Origin: Saccharopolyspora oryzae
GTDB lineage: Bacteria > Actinomycetota > Actinomycetes > Mycobacteriales > Pseudonocardiaceae
DNA length: 64,000 nucleotides
Assembly: GCF_027853915.1 (NCBI RefSeq)
Contig: NZ_JAQGLA010000030.1
Span: forward strand, 1-64,000
Direction: 5' to 3'
Both the position numbers and the translations under genes were made by a program. Within the stretch, counting starts at the first letter, position 1, and the number at the start of each line of letters is the position of its first letter. This document shows positions 42,371 to 52,089 of the stretch, one piece after another. Below the pieces are notes generated by a model. It had not been told where the DNA came from, did no database searches, and was given only the letters and a program-made list of their open reading frames with translations.

Positions 42371-44458
42371 TTACCTCGCGCCAGGACGGTCGCCCGCGAC
42401 CAGCGCGAGGACGTCGGTGCCGAACTTCTGCACCTTCGACGCCCCGATCCCGGAGATGCTCACCAGCGCGCTCTCGTCGACCGGGCGCTGCTCGGCGATC
42501 GCGGTCAGCGTGGCATCGGTGAACACCACGTAGGCGGGCACCTTCAACTGCCGGGCCCGCTCGCTGCGCCACGCCTTCAGCTGGGACAGCAGGTCTTCGT
42601 CCACATCGGACGGGCAGTCCGCGCAGCGCCCCAGCTTGATGTCCATCGTGCCGGCCAGCGTGGCGTTGCAGATCCGGCAACGCGGTTTGACCGGCTTGGC
42701 CAGCTTCGGCAGCTGCTCGCGCTGCTTGACCCGGCCCGGCAGCGCGGCCGGGTGCTCGTCCGGGACCAGGCTGTACAGGAACCGGCTGCGGCGCCGGTAG
42801 CGCCGACCGCCGGCGCGCGCCAGCGCCCACGACAAGCACAGGTGCTCGCGGGCCCGGGTCACCCCGACGTAGAGCAGCCTGCGCTCCTCCTCGACCGCCG
42901 CATCGGTGTCGGCGTGCTGGATCGGCAGCGTCCCCTCGACCAGACCGGCGAGGAACACCGCGTCCCACTCCAAGCCCTTCGCCGCGTGCAGCGAGGCCAG
43001 CGTGACGCCCTCGACCGTCGGCGGGTGCTGCGACTCGGCGCGCGCGTCCAGCTCCGCGACGTAGCGGGCCAGGTCCGCGTCGGGCACCGTCGCCGCGAGC
43101 TCCTCGGAGAGCTCCACGAGCGCTATCAACGACTCCCAGCGCTCACGGGCAGCGCCACCGGCCGGCGGCTCGTCGGTCAGTCCGACCTCGAGCAGCACGT
43201 CGCGGACGGTTGCGGGCAGGTCTTGCGCGCCTTCGTCGCGGGCGACGGCAGCCCGCAACGTGACCATCGCCTGCCGCACCTCGGCACGCGCGAAGAAGCG
43301 CTCACCGCCGCGGACCTGGTACGGGATCTCGGCGTCGGACAGCGCCTTCTCGTAGACCTCCGACTGCGCGTTGACCCGGAACAGCACCGCGATCTCCGAC
43401 AGCGCCACCCCGCGCTTAGCCAGCTGAGCGATCTTGCGCGCGATCGCCTCCGCTTCCTCGGTCTCGTCGTCGTACTCGGCGAAGTCCGGGCGCGGCCCGT
43501 CCGGGCGCTGGCCGATCAGCTTCAGCCGGGTGCCCGCCGGGCGCTCCCGGGCCGCGCCGATGACCTGGTTGGCCAGCGACACCACCTGCGGCGTGCTGCG
43601 GTAGTCCCGCTCCAGGCGGACCACGGTGGCCTCCGGGAACCGGCGCGGGAAGGCGATCAGCCACTTCGGCGAAGCGCCCGCGAACGAGTAGATCGTCTGG
43701 TTCGCGTCGCCGACCACCGTGAGGTCGTCGCGGTTGCCGAGCCAGGCGTCGAGCACGCGCTGCTGCAGCGGGTTGACGTCCTGGTACTCGTCCACCACGA
43801 ACGAGCGGTAGCGGCTGCGGAACTCCTCGGCGATGTCGGAGCGGTCCTCCAGGATCGCCGCGATGTGCAGCAGCAGGTCGTCGAAGTCGAGGACCTGCGC
43901 GCGGTTCTTGAGCTGCTCGTAGGCCGCGAAGGCCTTGCTCAGCTGCTCGGGCAGCACCGGGACGTCGCGCCCGGCGGCGGCAGCGGCGGCCGGGTACTGC
44001 TCCGGGCCGATCAGCGAGGACTTGGCCCACTCGATCTCGCTGGCCAGGTCCCGGACGTCCTCCTTCTCGGTGGACAGCCCGATCTTGTTCGCGGCCTGCA
44101 TCATCAGCCGGAACTTGTTGTCCGTCAGCTGCCACATGTGCGTTTCGTGCACCCGCGGCCAGAAGTAGCGCAGCTGCCGGAACGCCGCGGCGTGGAAGGT
44201 CTGGGCCTGCACCCCCGCCGCGTCCAGGCCGCGCAGCCGGGTGCGCATCTCCCCCGCCGCACGAGCGGTGAAGGTCACCGCGAGCACCTGCTGCGGCGCG
44301 ACGAGCCCGCGCTGCACGAGGTAGGCGATGCGGTGGGTGATGGTCCGGGTCTTGCCGGTGCCCGCACCGGCGAGGACGCACACGGGCCCGCGTGGTGCGA
44401 TGACCGCCTGCCGCTGCTCCGGATCGAGACCTTCCAGGAGTCGCGGTTGTTCGGCCAT
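42371..44458 (-). CDS. uvrD2: UvrD2 superfamily 1 DNA helicase
   Basis: A 695-residue SF1A helicase. Motif I is [10 protein letters not shown], motif II is [11 protein letters not shown], motif III is [14 protein letters not shown], and motif VI is [12 protein letters not shown] tetracysteine zinc module follows ([12 protein letters not shown] ... CADCPSD), then a C-terminal HRDC domain. This combination is diagnostic of actinobacterial UvrD2, which is essential in mycobacteria. ATG 44458 is used; an ATG three codons upstream is possible. In mycobacteria a mycoredoxin gene lies between uvrD2 and nudC; here the 190-bp gap holds none. Confidence 0.95.
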   Translation of the reverse strand: MAEQPRLLEGLDPEQRQAVIAPRGPVCVLAGAGTGKTRTITHRIAYLVQRGLVAPQQVLAVTFTARAAGEMRTRLRGLDAAGVQAQTFHAAAFRQLRYFWPRVHETHMWQLTDNKFRLMMQAANKIGLSTEKEDVRDLASEIEWAKSSLIGPEQYPAAAAAAGRDVPVLPEQLSKAFAAYEQLKNRAQVLDFDDLLLHIAAILEDRSDIAEEFRSRYRSFVVDEYQDVNPLQQRVLDAWLGNRDDLTVVGDANQTIYSFAGASPKWLIAFPRRFPEATVVRLERDYRSTPQVVSLANQVIGAARERPAGTRLKLIGQRPDGPRPDFAEYDDETEEAEAIARKIAQLAKRGVALSEIAVLFRVNAQSEVYEKALSDAEIPYQVRGGERFFARAEVRQAMVTLRAAVARDEGAQDLPATVRDVLLEVGLTDEPPAGGAARERWESLIALVELSEELAATVPDADLARYVAELDARAESQHPPTVEGVTLASLHAAKGLEWDAVFLAGLVEGTLPIQHADTDAAVEEERRLLYVGVTRAREHLCLSWALARAGGRRYRRRSRFLYSLVPDEHPAALPGRVKQREQLPKLAKPVKPRCRICNATLAGTMDIKLGRCADCPSDVDEDLLSQLKAWRSERARQLKVPAYVVFTDATLTAIAEQRPVDESALVSISGIGASKVQKFGTDVLALVAGDRPGAR

Positions 44459-44658
44459 GCCCGGCATCTTCGCAGACCTGCTCGCCCGATCGGGGCCACA
44501 CCCCGAAGACCGAACCGCGTGTCGAGAACCGCCACCGAGTGGTTCACCCGCGCAATCGAGCGGTGATCATGCCGGTGAACTGGGGAAATGCATTCGGCGT
44601 CGATGGGTTCGCCGGCGTGATCCGGGGCCGGTCGGAGCGGGTCCGACCGGCCCCGCGA

Positions 44659-45585
44659 TCAGCTCTGCCAGGTGGCCCAGCCGCGGATCATGCGGTGGGC
44701 GATGGAGACGCTGGGCGGCAGGCGGAGTCCGTCGACCGCGCCTCCCTCGGACTGCAGCGCCGCCAGCACCGTGTCCCGGTGCATCCAGCGGGCGTCCTCG
44801 ATCTCGCCGTCGGCCGGGACCAGCGGCGCCGACGGGTCGGCGATCGCGGCGAAGCCGAGCATCAGCGACCGCGGGAACGGCCACGGCTGGCTGCCCAGGT
44901 AGCGGACCTCGTCGACGGCCACCCCGACTTCCTCGGCGATCTCGCGCGCGACGCACGCCTCCAGCGACTCGCCGACCTCGACGAACCCGGCCAGCACCGA
45001 GTACCGCTCGGCCGGCCAGCTCGGCTGGCGGGCCAGCAGCACGCGGTCCTCGCCGTCGTGCACCAGGCAGATCACCGCGGGATCGGTCCGCGGGTACTCC
45101 TCGCGGTCGCACCCCGTGCACCGGCGCGCCCAGCCAGCGCTCACGCGCGTCGTGGCCGCGCCGCACACCGCGCAGTAGCGCGCGTTGTCGTGCCAGCCGA
45201 GCAGCCCGACCGCGGTGGTGAACAGACCCGCGTCGGTGTCGTTGAGCAGCGCACCGCCGGTGCGCAGATCGCGCCAGCCGTCCTGCGCGCCGTCGTGATC
45301 GCTGCGCAGCGCCCAGTAGCTGACCTCGCCCTCGACCCCGAGCAGCACCGCGCCGGGCGCGGGGCGTTCGCCGAAGTCACCTGCCGGGTGGGCCACCAGC
45401 CGCGAACCCGCGTCGATCTGGGTGCGGCCCTTGGCGTCGACCAGCACCACCTTGCCGGTCGCCCACAGCTCGGCGCCGCCGTCGGCGACGTCCCGCAGCT
45501 GCTCCCGCCGGTCCACTGTGGACCTGGACAGCAGCGGTGCGGAATCCAGCTGGAAACCCGTTCCCGCGAACACGTTGGAGGTCAT
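44659..45585 (-). CDS. nudC: NAD(+)/NADH pyrophosphatase NudC
   Basis: A 308-residue Nudix hydrolase that cleaves NADH and NAD-capped RNA. A zinc ribbon (CAVCGAATTRVSAGWARRCT with the partner CTGC) precedes the Nudix box GFVEVGESLEACVAREIAEE. The array SQPWPFPRS downstream is the specificity motif of NADH pyrophosphatases. The ATG at 45585 begins MTSNVFAGTGF. The position next to uvrD2 matches the mycobacterial order. Confidence 0.95.
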   Translation of the reverse strand: MTSNVFAGTGFQLDSAPLLSRSTVDRREQLRDVADGGAELWATGKVVLVDAKGRTQIDAGSRLVAHPAGDFGERPAPGAVLLGVEGEVSYWALRSDHDGAQDGWRDLRTGGALLNDTDAGLFTTAVGLLGWHDNARYCAVCGAATTRVSAGWARRCTGCDREEYPRTDPAVICLVHDGEDRVLLARQPSWPAERYSVLAGFVEVGESLEACVAREIAEEVGVAVDEVRYLGSQPWPFPRSLMLGFAAIADPSAPLVPADGEIEDARWMHRDTVLAALQSEGGAVDGLRLPPSVSIAHRMIRGWATWQS

Positions 45586-45610
45586 TCGCCCGCCTCACCG
45601 GATAACTCGA

Positions 45611-46978
45611 TCACGGCAGCACCACACCGCCGAGCAGCCTCAACTGGTCCGCCAGCTTGTCCGCATCGCCGACGACAACACCGGTGAACGAGGTCGGCGC
45701 GAACCACTTCGCCGCCTCCGCCACCTGCTCGAGGGTCACCCCGCGCAGCCGCTCCGGGTGCTCGACCAGCCAGTCCTTCGTCAACCCGGCCACCGCCAGC
45801 GCGAGCAGCGTGGAGGCCATCCCGGACTGCGACGCCGTGGAGGTGAGCAGACCGCCGATGGCGTACTGCCGGGCCGACTCGACCTCGGACTCGGTCGGCG
45901 GCACCAGCGACAACCGCGCCAGCTCGTAGCGGGTTTCCAGCAGCGCAGCCGCGGTCACCTCGCTGGCCGTGTCGGCGTCCACCAGGAGCGTGCCGTTGCC
46001 GGGGGTGAACTCGAACGAGGAGTGCGCGCCGTAGGTGTAGCCCTTGTCCTCGCGGATGTTCTCCACCAGCCGCGACGAGAAGTACCCGCCGAAGGTCAGG
46101 TTCGCGATCTGCAGCGCCGGGTACTGCGGGTCGGTGCGCGGCAGCGCCTGCGCCGAGAACCGCAGCTGCGACTGCACCGCACCGGGCCGGTGCACCAGCT
46201 TCACGTCACCGCCCTGCACGACCGGCAGCGACGGCAGCTCGTGGGCGCTGTGCTCGGACTGCCAGGCGCCCAGGATCCGCTCGACGGAGGCCACGGCCTG
46301 CTCGGGGTCGATGTCACCGACGAGCACCAGCACCGAGCCGCGCGGCAGGACCGCCGCCGGGTGCAGCGCGCGGACCTCGTCCGCGGTCACCGCGGCGACG
46401 TCCTCGGCCTCCGGCACCTCGCGGACGAACGGGTGGTCGCCGTAGCGCTGGCGCTGCAGCTCCTCCCGCGCGATCACCCGCGGCTGCGAGCGCGCGACGG
46501 CGATCCGCTCGACCAGCCGGGCGCGTTCCCCGGTGATCTCCTCCTCGCGGTAGGCCGCGCTGGTCAGCGCGTCGGCGAGCACGTCGAGCAGCGTGTCCAG
46601 GCCGGTGGCCAGGGCGTTGCCGTGGAGGCTGAGCCGCTCCGGGTCGACGACCGCGTTCAGGTCGCCGCCGACCGCGGCCAGATCGGTGTCCATCTGCACG
46701 CGGCTGCGGCGCTCGGTGCCGGTCAGCAGCGTCTCGGCCAGCACCTCGGCGCGCGCCGCGTGCTTCGGGTCCTCACCGGCGAACGGGATCCGCAGGCGCA
46801 CCTCGACCATCGGCACCACGCCGTGTCGGGCGGCGATCACGCGCAGCCCGTTGCCCAGCACGGTGTCCACGGTGGCCGGCGGCTGACCGGTGCGGGGTTC
46901 GCCGAGCGGCGGCAACGGCCGCGGACCCAGCTCGGTGCGGCCGATCTCCTCGGCGCTGCGGTGCGTTGCGCGGGTCAT
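45611..46978 (-). CDS. M16 peptidase family, non-catalytic partner
   Basis: A 455-residue M16 protein with two half domains but no HxxEH; the corresponding place reads PKHAARAEVLAE. The C-terminal R/Y motif SSRLVENIREDKGYTYGAHS is intact. In two-subunit M16 peptidases one partner keeps the zinc site and the other the R/Y pair, and the next upstream gene encodes the zinc partner. The start overlaps that gene's stop (ATGA, 46975-46978), so the two are made together, presumably as a heterodimer that digests small peptides. Confidence 0.9.
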   Translation of the reverse strand: MTRATHRSAEEIGRTELGPRPLPPLGEPRTGQPPATVDTVLGNGLRVIAARHGVVPMVEVRLRIPFAGEDPKHAARAEVLAETLLTGTERRSRVQMDTDLAAVGGDLNAVVDPERLSLHGNALATGLDTLLDVLADALTSAAYREEEITGERARLVERIAVARSQPRVIAREELQRQRYGDHPFVREVPEAEDVAAVTADEVRALHPAAVLPRGSVLVLVGDIDPEQAVASVERILGAWQSEHSAHELPSLPVVQGGDVKLVHRPGAVQSQLRFSAQALPRTDPQYPALQIANLTFGGYFSSRLVENIREDKGYTYGAHSSFEFTPGNGTLLVDADTASEVTAAALLETRYELARLSLVPPTESEVESARQYAIGGLLTSTASQSGMASTLLALAVAGLTKDWLVEHPERLRGVTLEQVAEAAKWFAPTSFTGVVVGDADKLADQLRLLGGVVLP

Positions 46979-48288
46979 GCCGCACCTCCGTTCTCATCAC
47001 CAGCGGGTTCGATCTCCAGCACGGCGCGGGCGTCGGAGCGCAGCGCCTTCGCCGCCGCCGCGACGTCCTCGGCGGTGACCTCGCTGATCCGCTTCGGCAG
47101 CTCGGAGATCAGCTCGGCCCGGCCGTGCAGCAGCTCGGCGCTGCCCAGGTCGAGGGTCCGGGAGATCACCCGGTCGTGCCCCCGGTGCAGGTCGGCGGCC
47201 CAGCGGGCGGTGACGCGGGCCAGCTCGTCGCGGCTCGGACCGTCGGTGGCCAGCTTCTCGAGCTCGTCGTCGATCGCGCCGACCACCCGGTCCAGCCCGA
47301 CCTCCGGGGTGTGGATCGCGGTGATGGTGTCCGGGTCGCGGGCGTCCAGCGGGGCGCCCATCAGACCGCAACCGGCGTGCACGTCGACCACCAGCGAGTC
47401 CTGGTGCAGCATGCGCTGCTGCAGGCGAGAGGCGTCGCCGTCGGTCAGGATCGCGGCCAGCACCACGTCGGCCAGGTAGGCGTCCAGCTCGCCGACCGGG
47501 TCGGGCAGCCGGTAGCCCAGGGCGACCGCGGGCAGAGGCGCGTGCGGGTCCACGTGCTTGCCGCGCAGCTCACCGGCCGGGAACGGCTCGCCGAACGACG
47601 GCCGCTGCGAGACATCGCGGGCCGGGACGTCGCCGAAGTGCTTGTCGACCAGCTCGACGGTGCGCTCGACGTCGATGTCACCGGCGATGGTGAGCACCGC
47701 GTTGCCGGGAGCGTAGAAGGTGTCGAAGAAGGCGGCGCAGTCGTCGACGGTCGCCTGCTCGAGGTCGGTGAAGTCGCCGTAGCCGTTGTGCGCGTTGGCG
47801 AAGGTCGAGTACAGCACCGGGGGCAGCAGGATCCACGGGAACCCGCCGTAGGGGCGGTTGAGGACGTTGAGCCGGATCTCCTCCTTGACCACGTCCACCT
47901 GGTTGCGCAGGTTCTCCTCGGTGATCTTCGGCGCCCGCATCCGGTCCGCCTCGAGGAACAGCGCCCGCTCCAGCGCCGCCGACGGCAGCACCTGGTAGTA
48001 GTCGGTGTAGTCCTGGTGCGTCGAACCGTTGAAGGTGCCACCGGAGCCCTGCACGTGGCGGAAGTGCGCGAGCTTCTCCAAGCTCTCGCTGCCCTGGAAC
48101 ATCAGGTGCTCGAAGAGGTGCGCGAAGCCGGTGCGCCCTTCCGGCTCGGAACGGAAGCCCACGTCGTAGTGCACGCTGACACCGACCACAGGAGCCCGCC
48201 CTGACGCTTGGCCCGCTGCCGAGTCCGGTGCCAGCACCACGCGCAGCCCGTTGGGCAACGTAACGCGATGCAGCTGGGGTTCGACCAT
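46975..48288 (-). CDS. M16 zinc peptidase, catalytic subunit
   Basis: A 437-residue M16 metallopeptidase. The inverted zinc motif HLFEH is in TGFAHLFEHLMFQGSESL near residue 58, and the distal Glu is in VDVVKEEIRLNVLN. It pairs with the overlapping downstream M16 gene, which lacks the zinc site. The ATG at 48288 (MVEPQLHRVTLPNGLRVVLA) is the family start; a longer frame has no features. The pair is inserted between nudC and the ESX-associated genes. Confidence 0.93.
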   Translation of the reverse strand: MVEPQLHRVTLPNGLRVVLAPDSAAGQASGRAPVVGVSVHYDVGFRSEPEGRTGFAHLFEHLMFQGSESLEKLAHFRHVQGSGGTFNGSTHQDYTDYYQVLPSAALERALFLEADRMRAPKITEENLRNQVDVVKEEIRLNVLNRPYGGFPWILLPPVLYSTFANAHNGYGDFTDLEQATVDDCAAFFDTFYAPGNAVLTIAGDIDVERTVELVDKHFGDVPARDVSQRPSFGEPFPAGELRGKHVDPHAPLPAVALGYRLPDPVGELDAYLADVVLAAILTDGDASRLQQRMLHQDSLVVDVHAGCGLMGAPLDARDPDTITAIHTPEVGLDRVVGAIDDELEKLATDGPSRDELARVTARWAADLHRGHDRVISRTLDLGSAELLHGRAELISELPKRISEVTAEDVAAAAKALRSDARAVLEIEPAGDENGGAA

Positions 48289-48366
48289 GCCATGCAGCCT
48301 ACGTGCGACGCCCGCAGCTGCGCGTGCCCCCTTCACCACGCTTCGAAACCGCGAAGCACCGCAGCG

Positions 48367-49185
48367 TCACCGCACCTGAGCGATCAACCGCTCGATCTCG
48401 GCCCCGATCGCCCGCGCATCGGCCGGGGTGAGCATGTAGATCTGCTCGCCGGTGTTGCCGCGCACGTTGTGGTCGAGGTAACGACCGTCGGGTTCGACGT
48501 TGTCGAACCACTTGACGACCGACGAGCGCTTCGTGCGCCCGTACTGGTCGCGGAGGTTGGCCGCGAGCTGGCCGAACCGGAGGTGCTGGGTCTTGCCGAT
48601 CTGCTGGTACAGCTCGTACTCGCGGTCGCCGCTGCTGCCGCGCTCCCGCGTCGCGGTCTGCATGAAGCTGCCCTGCTCGTCCTCGTCCGGCTGGGCCGGG
48701 CGGAACGAGCTGGCAGGCACCCGCGCCGGGCCGCGATTGCCCGGCGGAGCGGGCGGCAAAGTCGGCAGCAGCACCTGCGGCAGCGGAGCGTTCTCGTGCA
48801 CCTCGACGGTCAGCATTCCGCCGTAGGCGGGGTCTTCGCTCGGGGTCTGCACGCCGAGCACCACCCGGTTGCCCTCGGTCACCGCCGCGACCGTCCGCCA
48901 GCAGTGGTCTTCGCCGGCTTGCGGGAACCAGATCGAATCCACCCACAGGTAGGGGTGGGCGAGCAGCTTCAGCGCCTCGACGAGGTTCGGCTGGACCTCG
49001 TCGTTGACGAGGATCCCGGCAGCGACCATGCGCTCCGTCTCCGCCTGGGCGATCCGGCCGAGGTGCTCCGTGGTGTATCCGAAGGAGCGGGAGTTGAGCG
49101 GCAGCGTCAGCCCGTCGATCTCCAAGTACTTGAGAACGACGTCAAGATGAACCGGCAGCATCTGCCAGCGCCCCAACACGCTCAC
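48367..49185 (-). CDS. EspG-family ESX secretion-associated protein
   Basis: A 272-residue EspG-like chaperone. Typical elements are LPVHLDVVLKYLEIDGLTLP at the N-terminus, the central LLAHPYLWVDSIWF and a C-terminal SVVKWFDNVEPDGRYLDH. EspG proteins hold PE/PPE-type substrates soluble before export by type VII systems. GTG 49185 is chosen because GGGGAGGAA lies 7 nt before it. It follows a PPE-like gene by 77 nt, the expected partner. No ESX core genes (eccC, eccD) are in the window. Confidence 0.85.
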   Translation of the reverse strand: MSVLGRWQMLPVHLDVVLKYLEIDGLTLPLNSRSFGYTTEHLGRIAQAETERMVAAGILVNDEVQPNLVEALKLLAHPYLWVDSIWFPQAGEDHCWRTVAAVTEGNRVVLGVQTPSEDPAYGGMLTVEVHENAPLPQVLLPTLPPAPPGNRGPARVPASSFRPAQPDEDEQGSFMQTATRERGSSGDREYELYQQIGKTQHLRFGQLAANLRDQYGRTKRSSVVKWFDNVEPDGRYLDHNVRGNTGEQIYMLTPADARAIGAEIERLIAQVR

Positions 49186-49262
49186 CGTTTGGTTCCTCCC
49201 CAATCACCGCGGTCCGGTGGTGATTCTGTCGAACCACCACCGGACCACGTCCTGAAGTGCTG

Positions 49263-50720
49263 TTACTCGCCCAGAACCGGAGGCGCGGTCTTGGGCATGT
49301 CGTTCATCCAGACGTCGTCCTGCTCTTCGAGCCACGACGGACGCTCGTGCTCGTCGTCTTCGCCGCCCTTGCCGCCGCCTCGGCCGGCGCCCATGCCACC
49401 GGCCCCCATGCCGCCGCGACCGCCGGCTGCGCCTCGAGCCCCAGCGCCAGCAGCACCGGCGCCACCACCAGCACCAGCACCGAGCCCGCCAGCACCGGCC
49501 TTGCCACCGGCACCCAAGCCAGCACCAGCACCACCAGCGCCGCGTCCCATGCCACCGGCGCCCATGCCGCCAGCCCCAGCGCCGCCAGCGCCCATGCCAC
49601 CGATCATCCCGGCGCCCATGCCACCGCCGGCGCCACCAGGACCGAGACCACCACCGGCGCCACCGGGACCAAGCCCTCCGGGGCCGCCGATCCGGCTGGG
49701 ATCGGTGCCGGCCCACTGGCTGTCAGTCCCGGACGGCGGGGTGTAACCACCTGGGCCGCCGATCCCGCCCGGGCCACCGCCGATCCCGCCAGGACCGCCA
49801 CCGGTGCCGGTGCCGCCCGGGCCGAAGCCACCGCCGCCGGGGCCAACACCGCCGCCACCTGGACCAACGCCACCGCCGCCAGGGCCGCCAGTGCCCGGAC
49901 CGGGGCCACCGCCGCCGGGACGGCGTCCCCAGTCGGTGGGCTCCTGCGGGGGCGGTGGCGGAGGAGTGACGATCTGCCCGTCGGGCTTCTGGTACGCGGG
50001 CATCTGGCTGTCGACGTTGGTGAACGTGGGGCTGTAGACGCGCCCCATCGTCTCCTGCGCGGCCTTCTCGGCCTCCTCGCGCTCCTTCATCTGCGCGAGC
50101 GCGTCACCACCACCACCGAGCGGCCCACCAGCGAGCGTCGAGACGGCGGTCCGCCCCCAGCTGTGCCCCTCCGGCTCCGGCACGGTGGCCTTGACCTGAC
50201 CAGCCGCCGAACCAGCGGACTTCAGGTTGTTGCCGGTCATCTCGAAGGCGTTGCCGCTGCCTTCCATCCAGTTCTTGACCGGCTCACCGAGAGTCTTGGC
50301 CTGATCAGCGGCTTCACCCTGCCAACCGCCGCTGATGATTTCCTTGAGCTTGGAGTCGAACTGAGCACCGCGCTCGTGAAGGGCCTTTCCCAGTTTCACC
50401 CAGGCATCAGCAGATTCGCCGACCCGGTCTTCCTTGATGCTGTCCTGGTTCGTCTTGTAGATGTCAGCGTGGCTGAAGCCCGACCAGTTCACGCACTGCG
50501 AGATCCCGGGCGGGTCGTACCCGGTAACGCCGTCCTGCAGCGCTTGGTTGCGCTGCTCCAGCGCGTTCCGTTCGTTCTGACCGGCCTCCGTCGCCTGCTT
50601 GGCACGCTCCTTGGCCTCCTTCTGGGCCACGGTGTCGTACCCGAAGACATCAGCACCGGCGTCGTGAATGGTGTTCCCGACGTCCTTGATCCGGTCCCCG
50701 ACCCAATCCCCAAATCCCAT
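49263..50720 (-). CDS. PPE-like ESX substrate with Gly-rich tail
   Basis: A 485-residue protein in three parts. The N-terminal 240 residues are helical and PPE/WXG100-like (VNWSGFSHADIYKTNQ, SADAWVKLGKALHERG and a WQGEAADQA turn). About 180 residues of Gly/Pro/Met-rich repeats (GPGGGG, GAGGMG) follow, and a conserved acidic C-terminus (SWLEEQDDVWMNDMP ... PPVLGE) ends it. This tail is common to type VII substrates of Pseudonocardiaceae. It lies between EspG and DUF3558 genes on one transcript. A degraded second copy of its N-terminal region is at 51836-52089. Confidence 0.8.
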   Translation of the reverse strand: MGFGDWVGDRIKDVGNTIHDAGADVFGYDTVAQKEAKERAKQATEAGQNERNALEQRNQALQDGVTGYDPPGISQCVNWSGFSHADIYKTNQDSIKEDRVGESADAWVKLGKALHERGAQFDSKLKEIISGGWQGEAADQAKTLGEPVKNWMEGSGNAFEMTGNNLKSAGSAAGQVKATVPEPEGHSWGRTAVSTLAGGPLGGGGDALAQMKEREEAEKAAQETMGRVYSPTFTNVDSQMPAYQKPDGQIVTPPPPPPQEPTDWGRRPGGGGPGPGTGGPGGGGVGPGGGGVGPGGGGFGPGGTGTGGGPGGIGGGPGGIGGPGGYTPPSGTDSQWAGTDPSRIGGPGGLGPGGAGGGLGPGGAGGGMGAGMIGGMGAGGAGAGGMGAGGMGRGAGGAGAGLGAGGKAGAGGLGAGAGGGAGAAGAGARGAAGGRGGMGAGGMGAGRGGGKGGEDDEHERPSWLEEQDDVWMNDMPKTAPPVLGE

Positions 50721-50738
50721 GACTCCCCCTAGCTCCTA

Positions 50739-51272
50739 TCACTCAGGAAGTCTCGAAGCGGTCTGATTGGCGATCTTCTCCGCCTCAGCGCAGGCGTCCA
50801 CGGAGTCGCGACGCGTGCCGTCGACCATGTAGATCGCTACCCCGCCACCAGCGTCGACGAGCACCGTGCAGCTGCCCTGTCCAACCGTGCCAGGTTCATT
50901 GGCGATCGCAGCCGAGCGGCCGCCAATGGTCTTCTTGTCGTAACGCTCCCAGCTCCCGCTCTGCTGATACGACGCAACGGACTCTTCGGCGTTCTTCTGC
51001 AGCGCGAGGCCCATCTGGTCCCCATCCCACTTGCAGCCCGGCTCGGACTTCACCGGCGAGAAGTCCTCGCTCTGCGTCGACAGCCCCCACGAGGTCAACT
51101 CGCCAGGCTCGAAGAACGTGCACGGATCGAAGCTCGCCAGACCAGCCCCAGCGGCAGCCGAAGTCGGAGACTCTTCCGAACCGCTGGAGCTGCCGCCGCC
51201 CGAGCAAGCGGAAAGCCCGAGCAGAGACGCCCCTGCAACTGCCGCGATCACAGACCGGGAAAGTGCACTCAC
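50739..51272 (-). CDS. DUF3558 lipoprotein, copy A
   Basis: A 177-residue secreted lipoprotein with a signal peptide ending in the lipobox LSAC (near residue 23), a Ser/Gly linker and a DUF3558 domain (FDPCTFFEPGELTSWGL ... GCKWDGD ... CAEAEKIANQTASRLPE). DUF3558 proteins are cell-surface proteins often found by ESX genes; the role is unknown. GTG 51272 shares one base with the TAG stop of the preceding gene. It is paralogous to the same-length gene at 52090-52623. Confidence 0.88.
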   Translation of the reverse strand: MSALSRSVIAAVAGASLLGLSACSGGGSSSGSEESPTSAAAGAGLASFDPCTFFEPGELTSWGLSTQSEDFSPVKSEPGCKWDGDQMGLALQKNAEESVASYQQSGSWERYDKKTIGGRSAAIANEPGTVGQGSCTVLVDAGGGVAIYMVDGTRRDSVDACAEAEKIANQTASRLPE

Positions 51273-51682
51273 TACATACCTCGCTGAATGTCCTGGGCGT
51301 GCTGTTCGTCGATGGCACGGTAGTCTTTCGCCGCAGCGCGATAGGCATCCGCCATCTTCTGCAGCTCGTCTTGCATCTGGCGAATCATGGCGAACGCGCC
51401 AGCACCACCATCATTGGCTTTCGTTTCAAACCGGTGAGTCAGGTCCTGACCATCCGGGTAGTTGCCAAGCCCCTCGATGCGCGCGATTGCTCGCGCTTCC
51501 TGGATCAAGCTACGAAGCTCGCGGATCTCGTCCTCGCAGTGCTTCGCGGCCCTCTCCGCAGCATCCGGCTCCAGGGCGAGCTTGCCCGCTCCGGCCTGCT
51601 GGTTCACCCAGTTCGTCTGTGCCGCGACAGCTTGGATCCCCGCGGCCGCCCCAGCGAAGCCCGCACTCTCAGCGCTTGCCAT
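51272..51682 (-). CDS. ESX-associated helical protein (WXG100-like length)
   Basis: A 136-residue, mostly helical protein (AAERAAKHCEDEIRELRSLI, FAMIRQMQDELQKMADAYRA) with no signal peptide, likely a coiled-coil type VII substrate or partner; a formal WXG motif is not evident (NWVN is nearest). The ATG at 51682 follows GGAGGGATCTGG. It starts the transcript that runs through DUF3558, the PPE-like gene and EspG. The last 14 codons recur in front of DUF3558 copy B. Confidence 0.7.
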   Translation of the reverse strand: MASAESAGFAGAAAGIQAVAAQTNWVNQQAGAGKLALEPDAAERAAKHCEDEIRELRSLIQEARAIARIEGLGNYPDGQDLTHRFETKANDGGAGAFAMIRQMQDELQKMADAYRAAAKDYRAIDEQHAQDIQRGM

Positions 51683-51753
51683 CCCAGATCCCTCCGGACT
51701 CTGCGATCTCCCCCAATAACCCGTGGACACTCTAGCCTGACGCAGGCCGGACC

Positions 51754-51817
51754 GGAACGGTTCCCACCAGCATTGATCCCGTCCGATATCACCCGTTCAG
51801 CCGCAGTCCACGACGTT
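51754..51817. repeat. 64-bp direct repeat, left copy (upstream region of the ESX gene)
   Basis: Matches 52670-52733 at all but one position. Here it lies about 70 nt upstream of the ATG at 51682 and is probably its native promoter region. It marks the edge of the segmental duplication. Confidence 0.8.
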
Positions 51818-51835
51818 GGGCTGGCCGCAAAGCAT

Positions 51836-52089
51836 CGAAACGGCGGTCCGCCCAGCTGGATCCCTCTGGTTCGATCCGTGGTCTTAGCCTGATCAGCGGC
51901 CTCACCTCCCAATCTCTGCTGATGATCTCCTCGAGTTTGGAGTTGACCTAGGACCTGCGCCGGTCAAACGCCTTGCCCAGCTTCGCCCGGGTTTCAGCGG
52001 TCTTGCCGACATCACCTTCGTTTGGTTCCGCTCCTGATCAACAGCTTTCGTCGGCTGCTCCGCAGCACGCTCCTTGGCTTCCTTCTGTG
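51836..52089 (-). pseudogene. decayed copy of the PPE-like gene
   Basis: Three blocks resemble the gene at 49263-50720 in the same order and strand. Positions 51836-51870 correspond to about 50146-50185 (GGCGGTCCGCCC). Positions 51888-52000 correspond to about 50296-50430 (CCTGATCAGCGGC and GAGTTTGGAGT). Positions 52044-52086 correspond to about 50581-50636 (GCACGCTCCTTGGC and CCTTCTG). Stops and deletions break the frame and the Gly-rich tail is gone. It lies just after DUF3558 copy B, exactly as the intact gene lies after copy A. Confidence 0.7.

Noticed and set aside
45611-46978. Calling the second M16 gene a broken protease
   Set aside because: Loss of HxxEH is normal for the partner subunit of two-gene M16 proteases, and the R/Y motif is intact.
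49263-50100. CRISPR-like regular repeats
   Set aside because: The repetition is codon-level Gly/Pro repeats of the PPE-like protein, without spacers or a constant repeat.
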